Assembly (NCBI RefSeq): GCF_951230155.1
Contig: NZ_CATNVD010000013.1
Location: forward strand, 62,001-126,000
DNA from: Parablautia sp. Marseille-Q6255
GTDB lineage: Bacteria; Bacillota; Clostridia; Lachnospirales; Lachnospiraceae
Direction: 5' to 3'
DNA length: 64,000 nucleotides
Part shown: piece by piece, positions 16,864 through 26,040 of the stretch
How positions within the stretch are numbered: the stretch's first letter is position 1
Layout: every line of letters starts with the position of its first letter
Translations under genes and position numbers: made by a program
Notes under the pieces: model-generated
Databases searched by the model: none
Told to the model about the DNA's origin: nothing
What the model saw: the letters and a program-made list of their open reading frames with translations, nothing else

Positions 16864-19359
16864 CTATTCCCTGTAGCGGATCCGCTCGATCACAGACTCC
16901 CGTCTGACGCTGCGCGTGAGTAGAAACGACAGCAGGATCTGGAACAGCACCAGGAAGAGAACCAGCGCGGCAAGCTCTGTGACCGGAAAATGATACTGGT
17001 TCAAGCCAAACATATGCTCTGCCTTCCCGTAACGAAACAGACCATACCCGCATGGGATGCCGACAAGCATCGCTACCGCCAGTGTTCCAAGGGTAAAAAT
17101 AAGCCCTTCGCCCTGCAAGCTTGCATTGAGCTGGCGGCTCGTCATCCCGATCGCCTGAAGCACGCCAAACTCCTGTCTGCGCGTCACAGCACTTACGACG
17201 AGCGTATTTGCCATATTCAAAAAGCTGATCACAGCGACCATGCCACTTAAAAGATACACGATCAGCTTTAAAAGCTCCATACTCATTCTGGAGACTTCGA
17301 GCGCGTCTTCATACGTCTCAAGCTCCAGATGTTCCTTTTCCAAAAGGAGCTCCCTGATCCCAGCTTCCACCGACTTTTCTTTTCCTTCCTCACACGTCAC
17401 CCACACCTTAGATACCGGGCTATCCTCAAAGCCGAGTCTCCGATATACCTCTTCCGTGATCGCCCAGTCCGCGCCAAGCATTCCAAACGCACCCGCCACA
17501 CGCGCCTGAAGCTGTGCCTGGCGAATCCCGTCTGTAAGCAGCAGCCTTTTCTCGTCTCCGACTGCCACGCCTTCATCGTCCATAAAATAGACTGCGCCCC
17601 ACAGAATCTGCGGCTCTTTCGATACGCTTTCATATGAAAACTCGCCGGCGTAACCGCCAGCCTCCAATTCCCGCTCAAAAAGATCCTGATCTAAAACAAG
17701 CACGGAGTAGTCTTTTTCTGTCACATTCCCTTCTGCATCAAGAAGCTGTGCATACAGGATATTCTGCGTACTGACCTCTTTTACCCCGTCGATCGCACGC
17801 AGGTCTTCCAGCAAAGCAGCATCAATCGGATCCTCTCTCAAGATTGCGTCGAGATTTTCCTCTGGATATGCCTTATCGCCGATGGAATACTCTATTTCAA
17901 TCTGAAAGTCTCCATACTCTACGGTTTTCCGGGCATCATATTCCATATCAATATTGCCTGCCAGATTCGCAAGCACAACAAAAAGTGTACAGGAAAGCCC
18001 CATCGTCACAATCGTCATCGCCGTTCTTTTTTTATTTGCAGACAAACTGGCAAATGTCAGCCCGGCTACGCCCATTTTTCGTTTTCCTCTGCGTACCCCC
18101 TGCTCCTTCTTTCCGGCGCTTCCTTCCTGATACCGCACCGCCTCAATCGGAGAGACCGCCGCCACAAGCCGCATCGGGCGACGAAGCGCGATCCACACCG
18201 TAAACAGGCAAAACAGGACTACCAGAAAAATCAGCGGCGGACAGATCGGCGAAACAATACAAAAACCCTGCGGTCGGTAGATGCCCTCCAGCCTCATCAG
18301 ATACTCAAATGACAGCTTGGCAGACACTGTGCCAAGTACTGTCCCGACAGGGATACCCACTGCCGCAAGTACCATGCCCTCTGTCTGGATCAGTTGGCGC
18401 ATCTGTTTTTTTGAGGCGCCAAGCGCACGTATTTTTCCATATTCCTGAATCCGGCGCACGATCCCCACCTGAAAAATATTATAGATGACCAGCACCGAAA
18501 ACAGCACGATACATCCGCTGATCAGCACACATCCGACGATCAGCTCTGTTCCCGGGTACAGGCTCCATCTCAGATAATCATTGTTTACCTTCACATCTTT
18601 CTCTTCCACACCGACAAGCGATGCCAGCTCCCTGATCACCTCCTCTGCATTGTCTGTATTGATCTGTACAGAAGGCTGCAGGGTAAAGCAGACATTGTAC
18701 TCCCTCTCCTGCGGCAAAACCACCGACTCATAGTATTCCTCTGACACAAAGACAGCCCGGTAGATGCCGGAGCCTACCTCATTTTCCCGGATGATCCCGC
18801 TGACCGTATACGTTTCTTCCTCGTACGGTGTTTCCATGTCAAAGCGCCGCTGTAAGGTCACTGTGTCTCCGACCTTTGGCTCCTTCATCCCGCATAGCTT
18901 TAAAAAGGATGCTCCTGCTGCGATCTCATTTCCCTCTTCCGGATAGTGTCCCTCGATCAGGCGGTTTTCCATATTGTTAAGCAAAAGTGCAGTTTCATCC
19001 GCATAATACATCGCACCATCCTGCTGCGTAAGTGCCATAAGCGCCATCCGGCCGATCTGGTCAAACTCACTGCGCAGCCGCATCTGTTCGATCTGTTTCT
19101 CACCTGCTTTTTTGAAATATCCATAATGCGAACCGCTCGCCAGCCCGGCGTTGACTTTCTGAGAACGCAGCATCCCATACCCGTAAGAAGCAATGAGCAC
19201 GAGCAGCAGCGTAGTCAGACAGACTGTCACCATTACAAGAATGCTGCGCGTCCGGTCATTTTTATCATTGCATAATGCGAGTCTGCCGATCGTCATGCCG
19301 TGCCTGTTCCTGCGCAGCTTTCCCTCCCCTGTTCTCTTTTGTTCCCGCTCCTTTTTCAT
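16864..19359 (-). CDS. ABC transporter permease with two FtsX domains (MacB/LolC type)
   Basis: 831 residues. The layout is: one transmembrane helix near residues 40-62, an extracytoplasmic domain (to about 270), three helices (about 275-400), a further helix near 450, a second extracytoplasmic domain, then three C-terminal helices (about 700-815). This is the duplicated FtsX layout of peptide or antibiotic export and sensing permeases. It overlaps the ATPase gene by four bases (ATGA), with GGAGGTG before its start. The nearby response regulator and kinase suggest a Bce-like sensing or efflux unit, although a terminator separates them. Substrate unknown. Confidence 0.88.
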   Translation of the reverse strand: MKKEREQKRTGEGKLRRNRHGMTIGRLALCNDKNDRTRSILVMVTVCLTTLLLVLIASYGYGMLRSQKVNAGLASGSHYGYFKKAGEKQIEQMRLRSEFDQIGRMALMALTQQDGAMYYADETALLLNNMENRLIEGHYPEEGNEIAAGASFLKLCGMKEPKVGDTVTLQRRFDMETPYEEETYTVSGIIRENEVGSGIYRAVFVSEEYYESVVLPQEREYNVCFTLQPSVQINTDNAEEVIRELASLVGVEEKDVKVNNDYLRWSLYPGTELIVGCVLISGCIVLFSVLVIYNIFQVGIVRRIQEYGKIRALGASKKQMRQLIQTEGMVLAAVGIPVGTVLGTVSAKLSFEYLMRLEGIYRPQGFCIVSPICPPLIFLVVLFCLFTVWIALRRPMRLVAAVSPIEAVRYQEGSAGKKEQGVRRGKRKMGVAGLTFASLSANKKRTAMTIVTMGLSCTLFVVLANLAGNIDMEYDARKTVEYGDFQIEIEYSIGDKAYPEENLDAILREDPIDAALLEDLRAIDGVKEVSTQNILYAQLLDAEGNVTEKDYSVLVLDQDLFERELEAGGYAGEFSYESVSKEPQILWGAVYFMDDEGVAVGDEKRLLLTDGIRQAQLQARVAGAFGMLGADWAITEEVYRRLGFEDSPVSKVWVTCEEGKEKSVEAGIRELLLEKEHLELETYEDALEVSRMSMELLKLIVYLLSGMVAVISFLNMANTLVVSAVTRRQEFGVLQAIGMTSRQLNASLQGEGLIFTLGTLAVAMLVGIPCGYGLFRYGKAEHMFGLNQYHFPVTELAALVLFLVLFQILLSFLLTRSVRRESVIERIRYRE

Positions 19360-20027
19360 AGTCTGACCACCTCCCCGTCTTCCAGCAGGATCGTGCGGTC
19401 TGCCATCTGCGCGATATCCTCGTCATGTGTGATGATGACAAGTGTCTGTCCAAATTTCTGTGCCGATGCCTTTAACAGCGTCACAACCTCATCACTCGTC
19501 CGTGAATCAAGGTTTCCGGTCGGTTCGTCTGCAAAAACAATGTCCGGACGCGTCACAAGCGCCCGCGCGATCGCCACTCTTTGCTGCTGACCGCCGGACA
19601 GCGCACAGGGAAGATGATACAGCCGCTCACGCAGTCCGAGCGTATCAATAAGCTCCTCAACATACGGCTCATCAATCTTCTTCCCGTCAAGCCCGAGCGG
19701 CAGCACAATGTTCTCCCACACATTGATCGAGCTGACGAGATTGTACGCCTGAAATACGAACCCGATCTTTCTTCTGCGAAATACAGTCCGTGCATCCTCG
19801 CCGGGCCGATAAATATCCACGCCGCGGATCCGCACGTGCCCGGATGTGGGGCGGTCCAGTCCGCCCAGCATATGCAAAAGCGTAGATTTTCCAGATCCGC
19901 TTTTTCCGACGATCGCGACAAATTCTCCCTGCATGATCTCCAGATCCACGCAGTTGACTGCCTTCACCTGCTGCGTTCCTGTTCCATAAAATTTACAAAG
20001 TGCTTCTGCCTGTAAAATAACTCCCAT
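19356..20027 (-). CDS. ABC transporter ATP-binding protein (MacB/LolD family)
   Basis: 223 residues with Walker A GKSGSGKSTLL, Q-loop FVFQAYNLV, signature ALSGGQQQRVAIARAL, Walker B DIVFADEPTGNLDS and the H-loop VIITHDEDIA. Subfamily features (the EPTGNLDS segment and the FtsX partner) place it in the LolD/MacB group, which drives a mechanotransmission permease rather than a classical import channel. Shine-Dalgarno GGAAG precedes the ATG. Coupled to the permease by an ATGA overlap. Confidence 0.95.
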   Translation of the reverse strand: MGVILQAEALCKFYGTGTQQVKAVNCVDLEIMQGEFVAIVGKSGSGKSTLLHMLGGLDRPTSGHVRIRGVDIYRPGEDARTVFRRRKIGFVFQAYNLVSSINVWENIVLPLGLDGKKIDEPYVEELIDTLGLRERLYHLPCALSGGQQQRVAIARALVTRPDIVFADEPTGNLDSRTSDEVVTLLKASAQKFGQTLVIITHDEDIAQMADRTILLEDGEVVRL

Positions 20028-20118
20028 ACGATTTCTTCCTTTCTGGCTTCAGTATGCTGTATATCCTTTCCACTACTAATCTAGCAGATATTTCTTTCTG
20101 TTTTCTTTCATAAACGCA

Positions 20119-20152
20119 GAAAAAGCCTTACATTTTTGTAAGACTTTTTATC
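20119..20152. terminator. Terminator between the kinase and ABC genes
   Basis: Stem AAAAAG.CTTAC / GTAAG.CTTTTT around a short loop, with T runs on both strands. It lies just after the histidine kinase stop, separating that operon from the ABC operon downstream. Confidence 0.75.
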
Positions 20153-20161
20153 AAAACTACT

Positions 20162-21394
20162 TCACCCAAGCGGAAGCTGTATCACAAAACGACTGCCCTG
20201 GGGCTTCTGCGCCGCCACGCGGATTGTACCATGATGTTTCTCAATAATCTGACGCGCCAGATACAGGCCAATCCCCTGTCCGTTTTCCTCCCGGATGCGG
20301 GCATTGTCTCCGCGCCAGAAACGCCGGAAAATCCGATTGACATCCTCCGGCAAAATGCCGATCCCCTGATCAATGATCTCAATCCGTACTGAGACTGCCA
20401 TCTGGAGCACTGTGATTGTCACCTGCGTACTGTCTGGACTGTATTTTACGGCATTTTCCAGAATATTGATCAAGGCTTCAGAAAGCCACCTGGGATCGTG
20501 CAATACCATAAGAGGTGCGCTTTGCGCATCTGTCTCCTCTAACACAACCGCTATCTCCTTTTCCCGTGCCCGCGGATAAATACGGTTAACTGCCGTCAAT
20601 ATCGTATCAAACAGCGGCGTACGCTGGAGCTTTAGCTCAATCAGACCTGTCTCAAGACGGGAAATCTGTAAAAGTGCATCGGTAAGCTCCTGAAGGCGTA
20701 CCATCTGCACGGCACAGCGATTTTGAAATTCTGCATATTCATCCGGAGAGAGGGAGCCGCTGCACAGCAGCTCAAAGCTTGTCCAAAGTGCGGTAAGAGG
20801 CGTGCGGAGCTGATGCGAGATATCTGTAACCAGCGCTTTTGTCTCCTCCCGATCCGCACGCGCCGATGTATAGACCTGCCCGATGCGGTCGGAAAGCTGC
20901 GCAAGCTCCTCCTCAATCCTGACAAGCTGCGGCATATCTTCCGGCAGCGTATCACTGTCCCCGCAGCTCCCTCCCGTGTGCATACTGTTTTTCAGCCCGG
21001 CAAGCCGGTCACAGATCCACTGCACCGACGCCTCCGTCTCATTTCTTCTTTTGTTCCTGTCATACATATAGAGGAAGAGCAGCCCTGCGCCGGCAAGCCC
21101 TGTCGTAAGTGCATTCCAGAAAATCTGAAAAAACAGCTGCTTTTGTAAAGTTCCAACATAAGTATCTGTATAACCAAGCTCCCTCAGGGGCTCTTTCTCA
21201 TCTTCACCGTCAAAAAAGGGGCCTTCCTTTAAATACCGGGCGATGCTCTCTCCCGGATCTTCTCCAAGCCCAAGCGCGCAAAGCTGCTGCTTTTCCTGAT
21301 AGCTGCGACAGGCAGGATACGCAAGCGCCAGATTCACGATCACCCAGAAAAGAAATGTCGACAGGAAGATCCGCTTTGCTTTTATAGCCCCCAT
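20162..21394 (-). CDS. Sensor histidine kinase
   Basis: 410 residues. Membrane helices lie near residues 10-28 and 88-112 with a ~60-residue extracytoplasmic loop between. Then come a HAMP-like linker, the HisKA box DISHQLRTPLTAL with the phospho-accepting histidine near residue 195, and the ATP-binding domain with ENAVKYSP (N box), IDQGIGI (G1) and GQGIGLYLARQI (G2). The start is the ATG preceded by AAGGAG; a GTG two codons earlier overlaps that site. It overlaps the response regulator gene by 13 bases. The signal is not evident. Confidence 0.93.
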   Translation of the reverse strand: MGAIKAKRIFLSTFLFWVIVNLALAYPACRSYQEKQQLCALGLGEDPGESIARYLKEGPFFDGEDEKEPLRELGYTDTYVGTLQKQLFFQIFWNALTTGLAGAGLLFLYMYDRNKRRNETEASVQWICDRLAGLKNSMHTGGSCGDSDTLPEDMPQLVRIEEELAQLSDRIGQVYTSARADREETKALVTDISHQLRTPLTALWTSFELLCSGSLSPDEYAEFQNRCAVQMVRLQELTDALLQISRLETGLIELKLQRTPLFDTILTAVNRIYPRAREKEIAVVLEETDAQSAPLMVLHDPRWLSEALINILENAVKYSPDSTQVTITVLQMAVSVRIEIIDQGIGILPEDVNRIFRRFWRGDNARIREENGQGIGLYLARQIIEKHHGTIRVAAQKPQGSRFVIQLPLG

Positions 21395-22074
21395 CGGCAC
21401 TCCTTGCTCCAGACATAGCCAAGCCCGCGCACATTTTTAATATACATCGGATCTGTCCTGTCTGGCTCGATTTTTTCCCGCAGGCGGTTGATATTGACCG
21501 CCACAGTATTATCATTGACAAAGCTTCCCTCAACATCAAAAAGACATTCTAAAATCTGTCCTTTTGAAAGGATCTTCCCGGCATTTTCTGCCAGCAGACA
21601 CAATAGCTTCCATTCATTCCGGGAAAGTGGAATCTCCTCTTTATCCCGAAACAGCTTCATCGCATCAAGCTGTACGGTCAGATCCCCGCTTCTAAAGCAG
21701 TTTTTCGAGTTTCCGCCGCACCGCTCCAGATACGCCCGCAGCTTCAGCGTAAGCACAGAAAGACTAAACGGCTTTGTAATATAATCATCTGCTCCAGCAC
21801 CGTACCCCATCACCTGATCCGTCTCCTGGTCAAGCGCTGTCAGACAGATAATATAGGCGCTGCCACTCTCGCGCGCTTCCTTGACAAGGGCCAGACCGCT
21901 GCCATCCGGCAGATTTATATCACACAGCAAAATATCCGGATAGCTCTGACGCAGCCTGCCTTTTGCTTCGCATAGTGTGGCAGCTCTGCTTACCTCATAC
22001 CCTTCCTTCTGCAAAGAAAATGCAACTGCGCGGTTGACGCTCTCGTCATCCTCTACCAGTAATATCTTCGTCAT
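21382..22074 (-). CDS. OmpR-family response regulator
   Basis: 230 residues: receiver domain with VEDDESVN, the phospho-acceptor aspartate in LLCDINLPDGSG, CLTALDQE and ITKPFSLSVL, then a winged-helix DNA-binding domain (LSRNEWKLLCLLAENAGKIL, NTVAVNINRLREKI, RGLGYVW). Its ATG overlaps the DUF5662 stop (ATGA) and it overlaps the kinase gene downstream, so the three are translated together. The ABC exporter immediately beyond is a plausible target. Confidence 0.95.
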   Translation of the reverse strand: MTKILLVEDDESVNRAVAFSLQKEGYEVSRAATLCEAKGRLRQSYPDILLCDINLPDGSGLALVKEARESGSAYIICLTALDQETDQVMGYGAGADDYITKPFSLSVLTLKLRAYLERCGGNSKNCFRSGDLTVQLDAMKLFRDKEEIPLSRNEWKLLCLLAENAGKILSKGQILECLFDVEGSFVNDNTVAVNINRLREKIEPDRTDPMYIKNVRGLGYVWSKECRWGL

Positions 22075-22658
22075 ATCTCATAACCTTTTAAATAATAGTC
22101 CCGCACAAAGCGGATCAGCTCCTCCTCGCCGCGCTCATCCAAGATGCGAAGCATCCCGCGCAGCTCCTTTTCGGTCTGCGGATGCAGCAGATAATGGCTT
22201 TTTCCTTTTTCAAAATATAAAAGGGGATGATGCTGCGTATACGTCTCTTTATTATAATTTTTGGATGCGCTGATCCGGTCCATCAGCATCTCAGCCACAT
22301 ACCGGCGCGGCATCTGTACCGGCTGCAGCGGACACCGGTCGCTGACCGGATGAAGCGCGTAATCCGTCCAGTATTCAAAATGGTGACGGTTGCGTCCCTT
22401 GTGATGCATCCACGCATAAGAATAGCCCTTCTCCCTTCGTTCTCCATTGTTCGGACTGCTCTTTCCATCCTCATAATACCGAAATCCCATCAAAAGCTCT
22501 GAGGGAAGATACTTGGACAGATCATGCGTAAGCCCCTGCCAATACAGCCCAATGCGGAAGCAGTGCTGCAGCACCAGCATTTTATGTTCATTTATCGTTT
22601 TCCAGTGTCCCCGGATCTTTCTCCAGGTAATCCTCTGGTTCTCTTTTTGCAGTTCCAT
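22071..22658 (-). CDS. DUF5662 family protein
   Basis: 195 residues rich in His, Tyr and charged residues, with clustered histidines (LTHDLSKYLPSELLMGF, MHHKGRNRHHFEYW) that could bind metal or form an HD-like hydrolase site. I recognise the family by its LTHDLSK...HH...Y pattern; no function is established. It is squeezed between the GH13-like gene (one base apart) and the response regulator (ATGA overlap), suggesting joint expression. Confidence 0.75.
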   Translation of the reverse strand: MELQKENQRITWRKIRGHWKTINEHKMLVLQHCFRIGLYWQGLTHDLSKYLPSELLMGFRYYEDGKSSPNNGERREKGYSYAWMHHKGRNRHHFEYWTDYALHPVSDRCPLQPVQMPRRYVAEMLMDRISASKNYNKETYTQHHPLLYFEKGKSHYLLHPQTEKELRGMLRILDERGEEELIRFVRDYYLKGYEI

Positions 22659-22659
22659 A

Positions 22660-24561
22660 TTATTTTCCTTCCAAAATCACAATTGTTCTTGCCAGAACAG
22701 TAAACGATTTCGCCTCCGGCAGCTTTTCCTGTGCTTCCTGCGGGATAAAACTCTCGCGAAGTGAGGTATCCATCACCTTGTACCATACCATCTTCTGAGG
22801 AAGCAGCGGAAGAGCAAATTCCTGCGCTTCCCAGTGGAAGTTATAGGCGATATAGAGAAAGCCCTTTTCTCCGGCATACGCTCCGGAATACATACATCCG
22901 AGATGACGCCTGATGTGTCCGAAATCTCCATACCATGCCCGCTCTCCGTGAAAGGAAAGATCCGGGTAGCCCGTAGAGAGCAGATCCGAGCATGTCATCT
23001 GTCTCGTCTGATGAAGCATCCGGTGCATGTTCCGATAAGCAACTGCTTTTTGCACAAACTCCAGAAGCTCCCGGTCACGCCGTCTGCCGCTCCAGTCTAC
23101 CCACGACAATTCGTTGTCCTGACAGTAGGGATTATTATTCCCATTCTGGGAATTTCCAAACTCGTCTCCGGCAAGCAGCATCGGAGTCCCCTGTGCAAAC
23201 AGCAGCATCGCAATTGCATTTTTTCGCTGGCGCATACGCAGATTTTTAATTTCGCGCCGGTTTGACGCCCCTTCTGTTCCACAGTTCCAACTGAAATTAT
23301 AGTCTGTACCGTCAAGGTTCTGCTCTCCATTGTCAAGATTATGCTTGGCGTCATAGGACACCAGATCAGACAGGGTAAAACCATCATGGTTCGTCATATA
23401 ATTCACCGGCCGGATTCCTTTGGGGTTGCTTTGCAGCCGTCTGGAAAATGCGCGCAGCGCATCTTCATCCCCCTTTAGCAGCCTGCGGCAGTCATTCATA
23501 AACCCATCATTTGACTCGGCAAGAAGCGCCCGTCCTTTTTCACTGTTCCAGTTCTTCAGATCCTCTGCGTACCAGTTGCAGATCAGCTTCCTCGTTCGAA
23601 ACAGCGGCAGACGGGAAAGCTCCTGTACAACGCTTTCTCGTGCGATCACAGAAAAGCCGTCAATGTGATACGTCCGCGCCCAGTAGCAAAGGCAGTCCGA
23701 GATCATTGAAATATCTGCTTCCGGGACAAAGTAAAACTCAAGGATCACCTCGATCCCGTTTCTGTGAAAAGCTTTTACCATATCCTTTAATTCTTTCTGC
23801 GCATCCTGTCCGTACGCATAAGCACTTTTCGGCGCAAAATAAAATCCCGGTCCATATCCCCAGAAATTCATTTTATACTCTGCCTGTCCGCAGGGAGCGT
23901 CCGTTCCCTCCCTGGCATTTGTATGCACAGGCGCTTTTTCGCAGGCGTACTCCGGATGCTGCAGCTTTTTTGTGCCGCCTGCGATCCTCGGCACAAGCTC
24001 TTCAAACTCATAGACCGGCATCAGCTTGACCTGATTGATCCCAAGCGTCTTCAGATACGGAATCTTCTCCCGCAGTCCTGCAAAGGTCCCTTTTTTCCTG
24101 ACGCCTGAATTCGGATGCATCGTATATCCACGCACATGCAGATGATACATGACCGCATCTTCATACGGGATGGAAGGCAGCTGATCTTTCTCCCAGTTAT
24201 AGGAATGTTTCACAAAACCGGCACGGACCGCATGAGCCGACGCGTCTGTGCGCACGCCAAACGTCTCTCTTCCGCAGATTCTGGCCGCATACGGATCTGT
24301 CACTACCTCGCCTGCATCCAGAAAATTGTATTCATACTGCATACTGTCAACTGCCACCTTCATAGAATAATAGCAGTCTCCTGTCTCTGAGTCCGGGAAA
24401 GGCAGTCTGGCTGCGATCTCCTCGCTTCCCCTGCGGTAAAGGAGCAGCTCGGGCACTCCCTTCCCCGAAGCAAAGAAACCAAAATGGATCCCGTTTTTCT
24501 CTACTGCTACTCCCGGCGTCCTGCCATGGTCTGCTGTCACTTTAAACGTGTCTTTCTGCAC
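22660..24561 (-). CDS. Glycogen-debranching (GlgX/isoamylase) family protein lacking the catalytic acids
   Basis: 633 residues with the GlgX/pullulanase layout: an N-terminal CBM48-like domain (GIHFGFFASGKGVPELLLY, about 25-110), then a GH13 barrel (YHLHVRGYTMHPNSG, WGYGPGFYFAPKSAY, VNYMTNHDGFTLSDL, GTPMLLAGDEFGNSQNG) and a C-terminal beta domain. The catalytic regions are altered: the nucleophile motif GFRFDLA reads GFSVIAR, the general-acid motif IAEPWD reads ICNWYA, and region I (DVVYNH) reads EFYFVP. Only the region-IV HD remains. It may bind but not cleave alpha-glucan. The start is GTG with GGAAG upstream. Confidence 0.8.
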   Translation of the reverse strand: MQKDTFKVTADHGRTPGVAVEKNGIHFGFFASGKGVPELLLYRRGSEEIAARLPFPDSETGDCYYSMKVAVDSMQYEYNFLDAGEVVTDPYAARICGRETFGVRTDASAHAVRAGFVKHSYNWEKDQLPSIPYEDAVMYHLHVRGYTMHPNSGVRKKGTFAGLREKIPYLKTLGINQVKLMPVYEFEELVPRIAGGTKKLQHPEYACEKAPVHTNAREGTDAPCGQAEYKMNFWGYGPGFYFAPKSAYAYGQDAQKELKDMVKAFHRNGIEVILEFYFVPEADISMISDCLCYWARTYHIDGFSVIARESVVQELSRLPLFRTRKLICNWYAEDLKNWNSEKGRALLAESNDGFMNDCRRLLKGDEDALRAFSRRLQSNPKGIRPVNYMTNHDGFTLSDLVSYDAKHNLDNGEQNLDGTDYNFSWNCGTEGASNRREIKNLRMRQRKNAIAMLLFAQGTPMLLAGDEFGNSQNGNNNPYCQDNELSWVDWSGRRRDRELLEFVQKAVAYRNMHRMLHQTRQMTCSDLLSTGYPDLSFHGERAWYGDFGHIRRHLGCMYSGAYAGEKGFLYIAYNFHWEAQEFALPLLPQKMVWYKVMDTSLRESFIPQEAQEKLPEAKSFTVLARTIVILEGK

Positions 24562-24605
24562 TGTATTCTTCCGCCTTTCTGTTGAAATCGTTTCTGTGAT
24601 GGACG

Positions 24606-25361
24606 TCAGACAGAAATATCAAGCTCCACCGGACAGTGGTCTGATCCGAAAATCTCCGTGTGGATCCTCGCATCCTCCAGCTGCTCCCGCAGCGCTTCTG
24701 ACACACAAAAATAGTCGATACGCCATCCTGCATTTTTCTCACGCGCTTTAAACCGATACGACCACCAGCTGTATATCCCCTCCTGATCCGGATAAAAATA
24801 GCGAAAGGTATCGATAAAGCCCTGATCAATAAGCTCTGTAAACTTTGCCCTCTCCTCATCTGTAAATCCGGCATTTCTGCGGTTTGTCTTCGGATTTTTC
24901 AGATCGATCTCCCGGTGTGCGACATTGAGATCGCCTGCAAAAATGACTGGCTTCTCCTTCTCCAATGCTTTCAGATACGCCAGAAAATCCTCCTCCCACT
25001 GCATCCGGTAATCAAGACGGGCAAGCTCATTCTGAGAGTTGGGTGTGTACACCGTCACAAAGTAAAACCGGTCAAACTCCAGCGTGATGACACGCCCCTC
25101 CTGGTCATGTTCTTCTATGCCCATCCCATACCTGACTGCAAGCGGCTCCTGCTTTGTGAAAACAGCAGTTCCTGAATATCCTTTCTTTTTTGCATAATTC
25201 CAGTACTGATGGTAGCCCGGCGTATCAAGCTCGATCTGCCCTTCCTGCAATTTGCTCTCCTGAATACAGAAAATATCCGCATCCGCCTCGCGAAAAAAAT
25301 CCATAAACCCCTTCTGAACACATGCCCGAAGACCGTTTACGTTCCAAGATATTAATTTCAT
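24606..25361 (-). CDS. xth: Exonuclease III / AP endonuclease
   Basis: 251 residues of the Xth/ExoA class: [22 protein letters not shown] (metal glutamate), [17 protein letters not shown] (Asp/Asn), [18 protein letters not shown] and GSDHCPVEL (final Asp-His). All exonuclease III catalytic positions are intact. It repairs abasic sites and 3'-blocked ends. Shine-Dalgarno GGAG lies upstream of the ATG, and a 44-base gap separates it from the GH13-like gene. Confidence 0.95.
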   Translation of the reverse strand: MKLISWNVNGLRACVQKGFMDFFREADADIFCIQESKLQEGQIELDTPGYHQYWNYAKKKGYSGTAVFTKQEPLAVRYGMGIEEHDQEGRVITLEFDRFYFVTVYTPNSQNELARLDYRMQWEEDFLAYLKALEKEKPVIFAGDLNVAHREIDLKNPKTNRRNAGFTDEERAKFTELIDQGFIDTFRYFYPDQEGIYSWWSYRFKAREKNAGWRIDYFCVSEALREQLEDARIHTEIFGSDHCPVELDISV

Positions 25362-25601
25362 AATTTGCTCTCCTGTTCTATGCTCCGATAACAGCCTCTG
25401 TCCGCAAGACCTGTTCTGACGGTCTGCCGCAGCGAGTTGGCGCTATGGACAAAAATTCATGTTCAGTATATCATTTCCCGGAACCTTTTGACAGTCCTAT
25501 TTAAATTTTTCTGCTGCAATATTATTCTTGCCATTTTCTGTCTCATCTGTTAAAGTGTATCTATCACAAAGATTGATTACACAGATAAGAGAGGTACTGA
25601 C

Positions 25602-25955
25602 ATGAGTGATTTTGAAACATGCGGCGGAAACTGTTCCAGCTGCTCAGAGGACTGTGAAAACGGAGGAGCAACTATTACGCTCACACTGGACAACGATGAA
25701 ACGATCGAGTGCTCGATCCTCACTGTATTCGAAGCTGCCGGAAACAACTACATTGCCCTGCTTCCGCTCAATGAAGAAGGTGTAAATGAAGACGGAGAGG
25801 TATTTATTTACCGCTTCCATGAAGAAAATGGCCTTCCGGTTCTTGAGAACATCGAGAGCGATGAGGAGTATGAAGCAGCTTCGGACGGCTTTGATGAGTG
25901 GATCGACTCCATGGAGTACGATGAGCTCGTTCCTGCTGACGAAGACGAAGAATAA
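25602..25955 (+). CDS. DUF1292 domain protein
   Basis: 117 residues. A cysteine-rich N-terminus (CGGNCSSCSEDC) precedes the DUF1292 core (ITLTLDNDETIECSILTVFE, NYIALLPL, IYRFHEENG). The tail is very acidic. The family is common in Firmicutes and its function is unknown. Shine-Dalgarno AGAGAGG precedes ATG and a terminator follows directly. The 240 bases upstream, shared with divergent xth, hold a TTGACA near 25488 but no well-spaced -10; I cannot assign the promoter. Confidence 0.85.
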   Translation: MSDFETCGGNCSSCSEDCENGGATITLTLDNDETIECSILTVFEAAGNNYIALLPLNEEGVNEDGEVFIYRFHEENGLPVLENIESDEEYEAASDGFDEWIDSMEYDELVPADEDEE

Positions 25956-25960
25956 ATAAT

Positions 25961-26013
25961 AAAAAGAGAACTTCTTGTGACAGATCCTATCCGCTCAAGA
26001 GGTTCTCTTTTTC
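25961..26013 (+). terminator. Terminator after the DUF1292 gene
   Basis: AAAAAGAGAAC...CTTG pairs with CAAGAGGTTCTCTTTTT; the plus-strand right arm ends in a T run. Confidence 0.85.
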
Positions 26014-26040
26014 TAAATATACACAGGGAGGTATGCTCAA

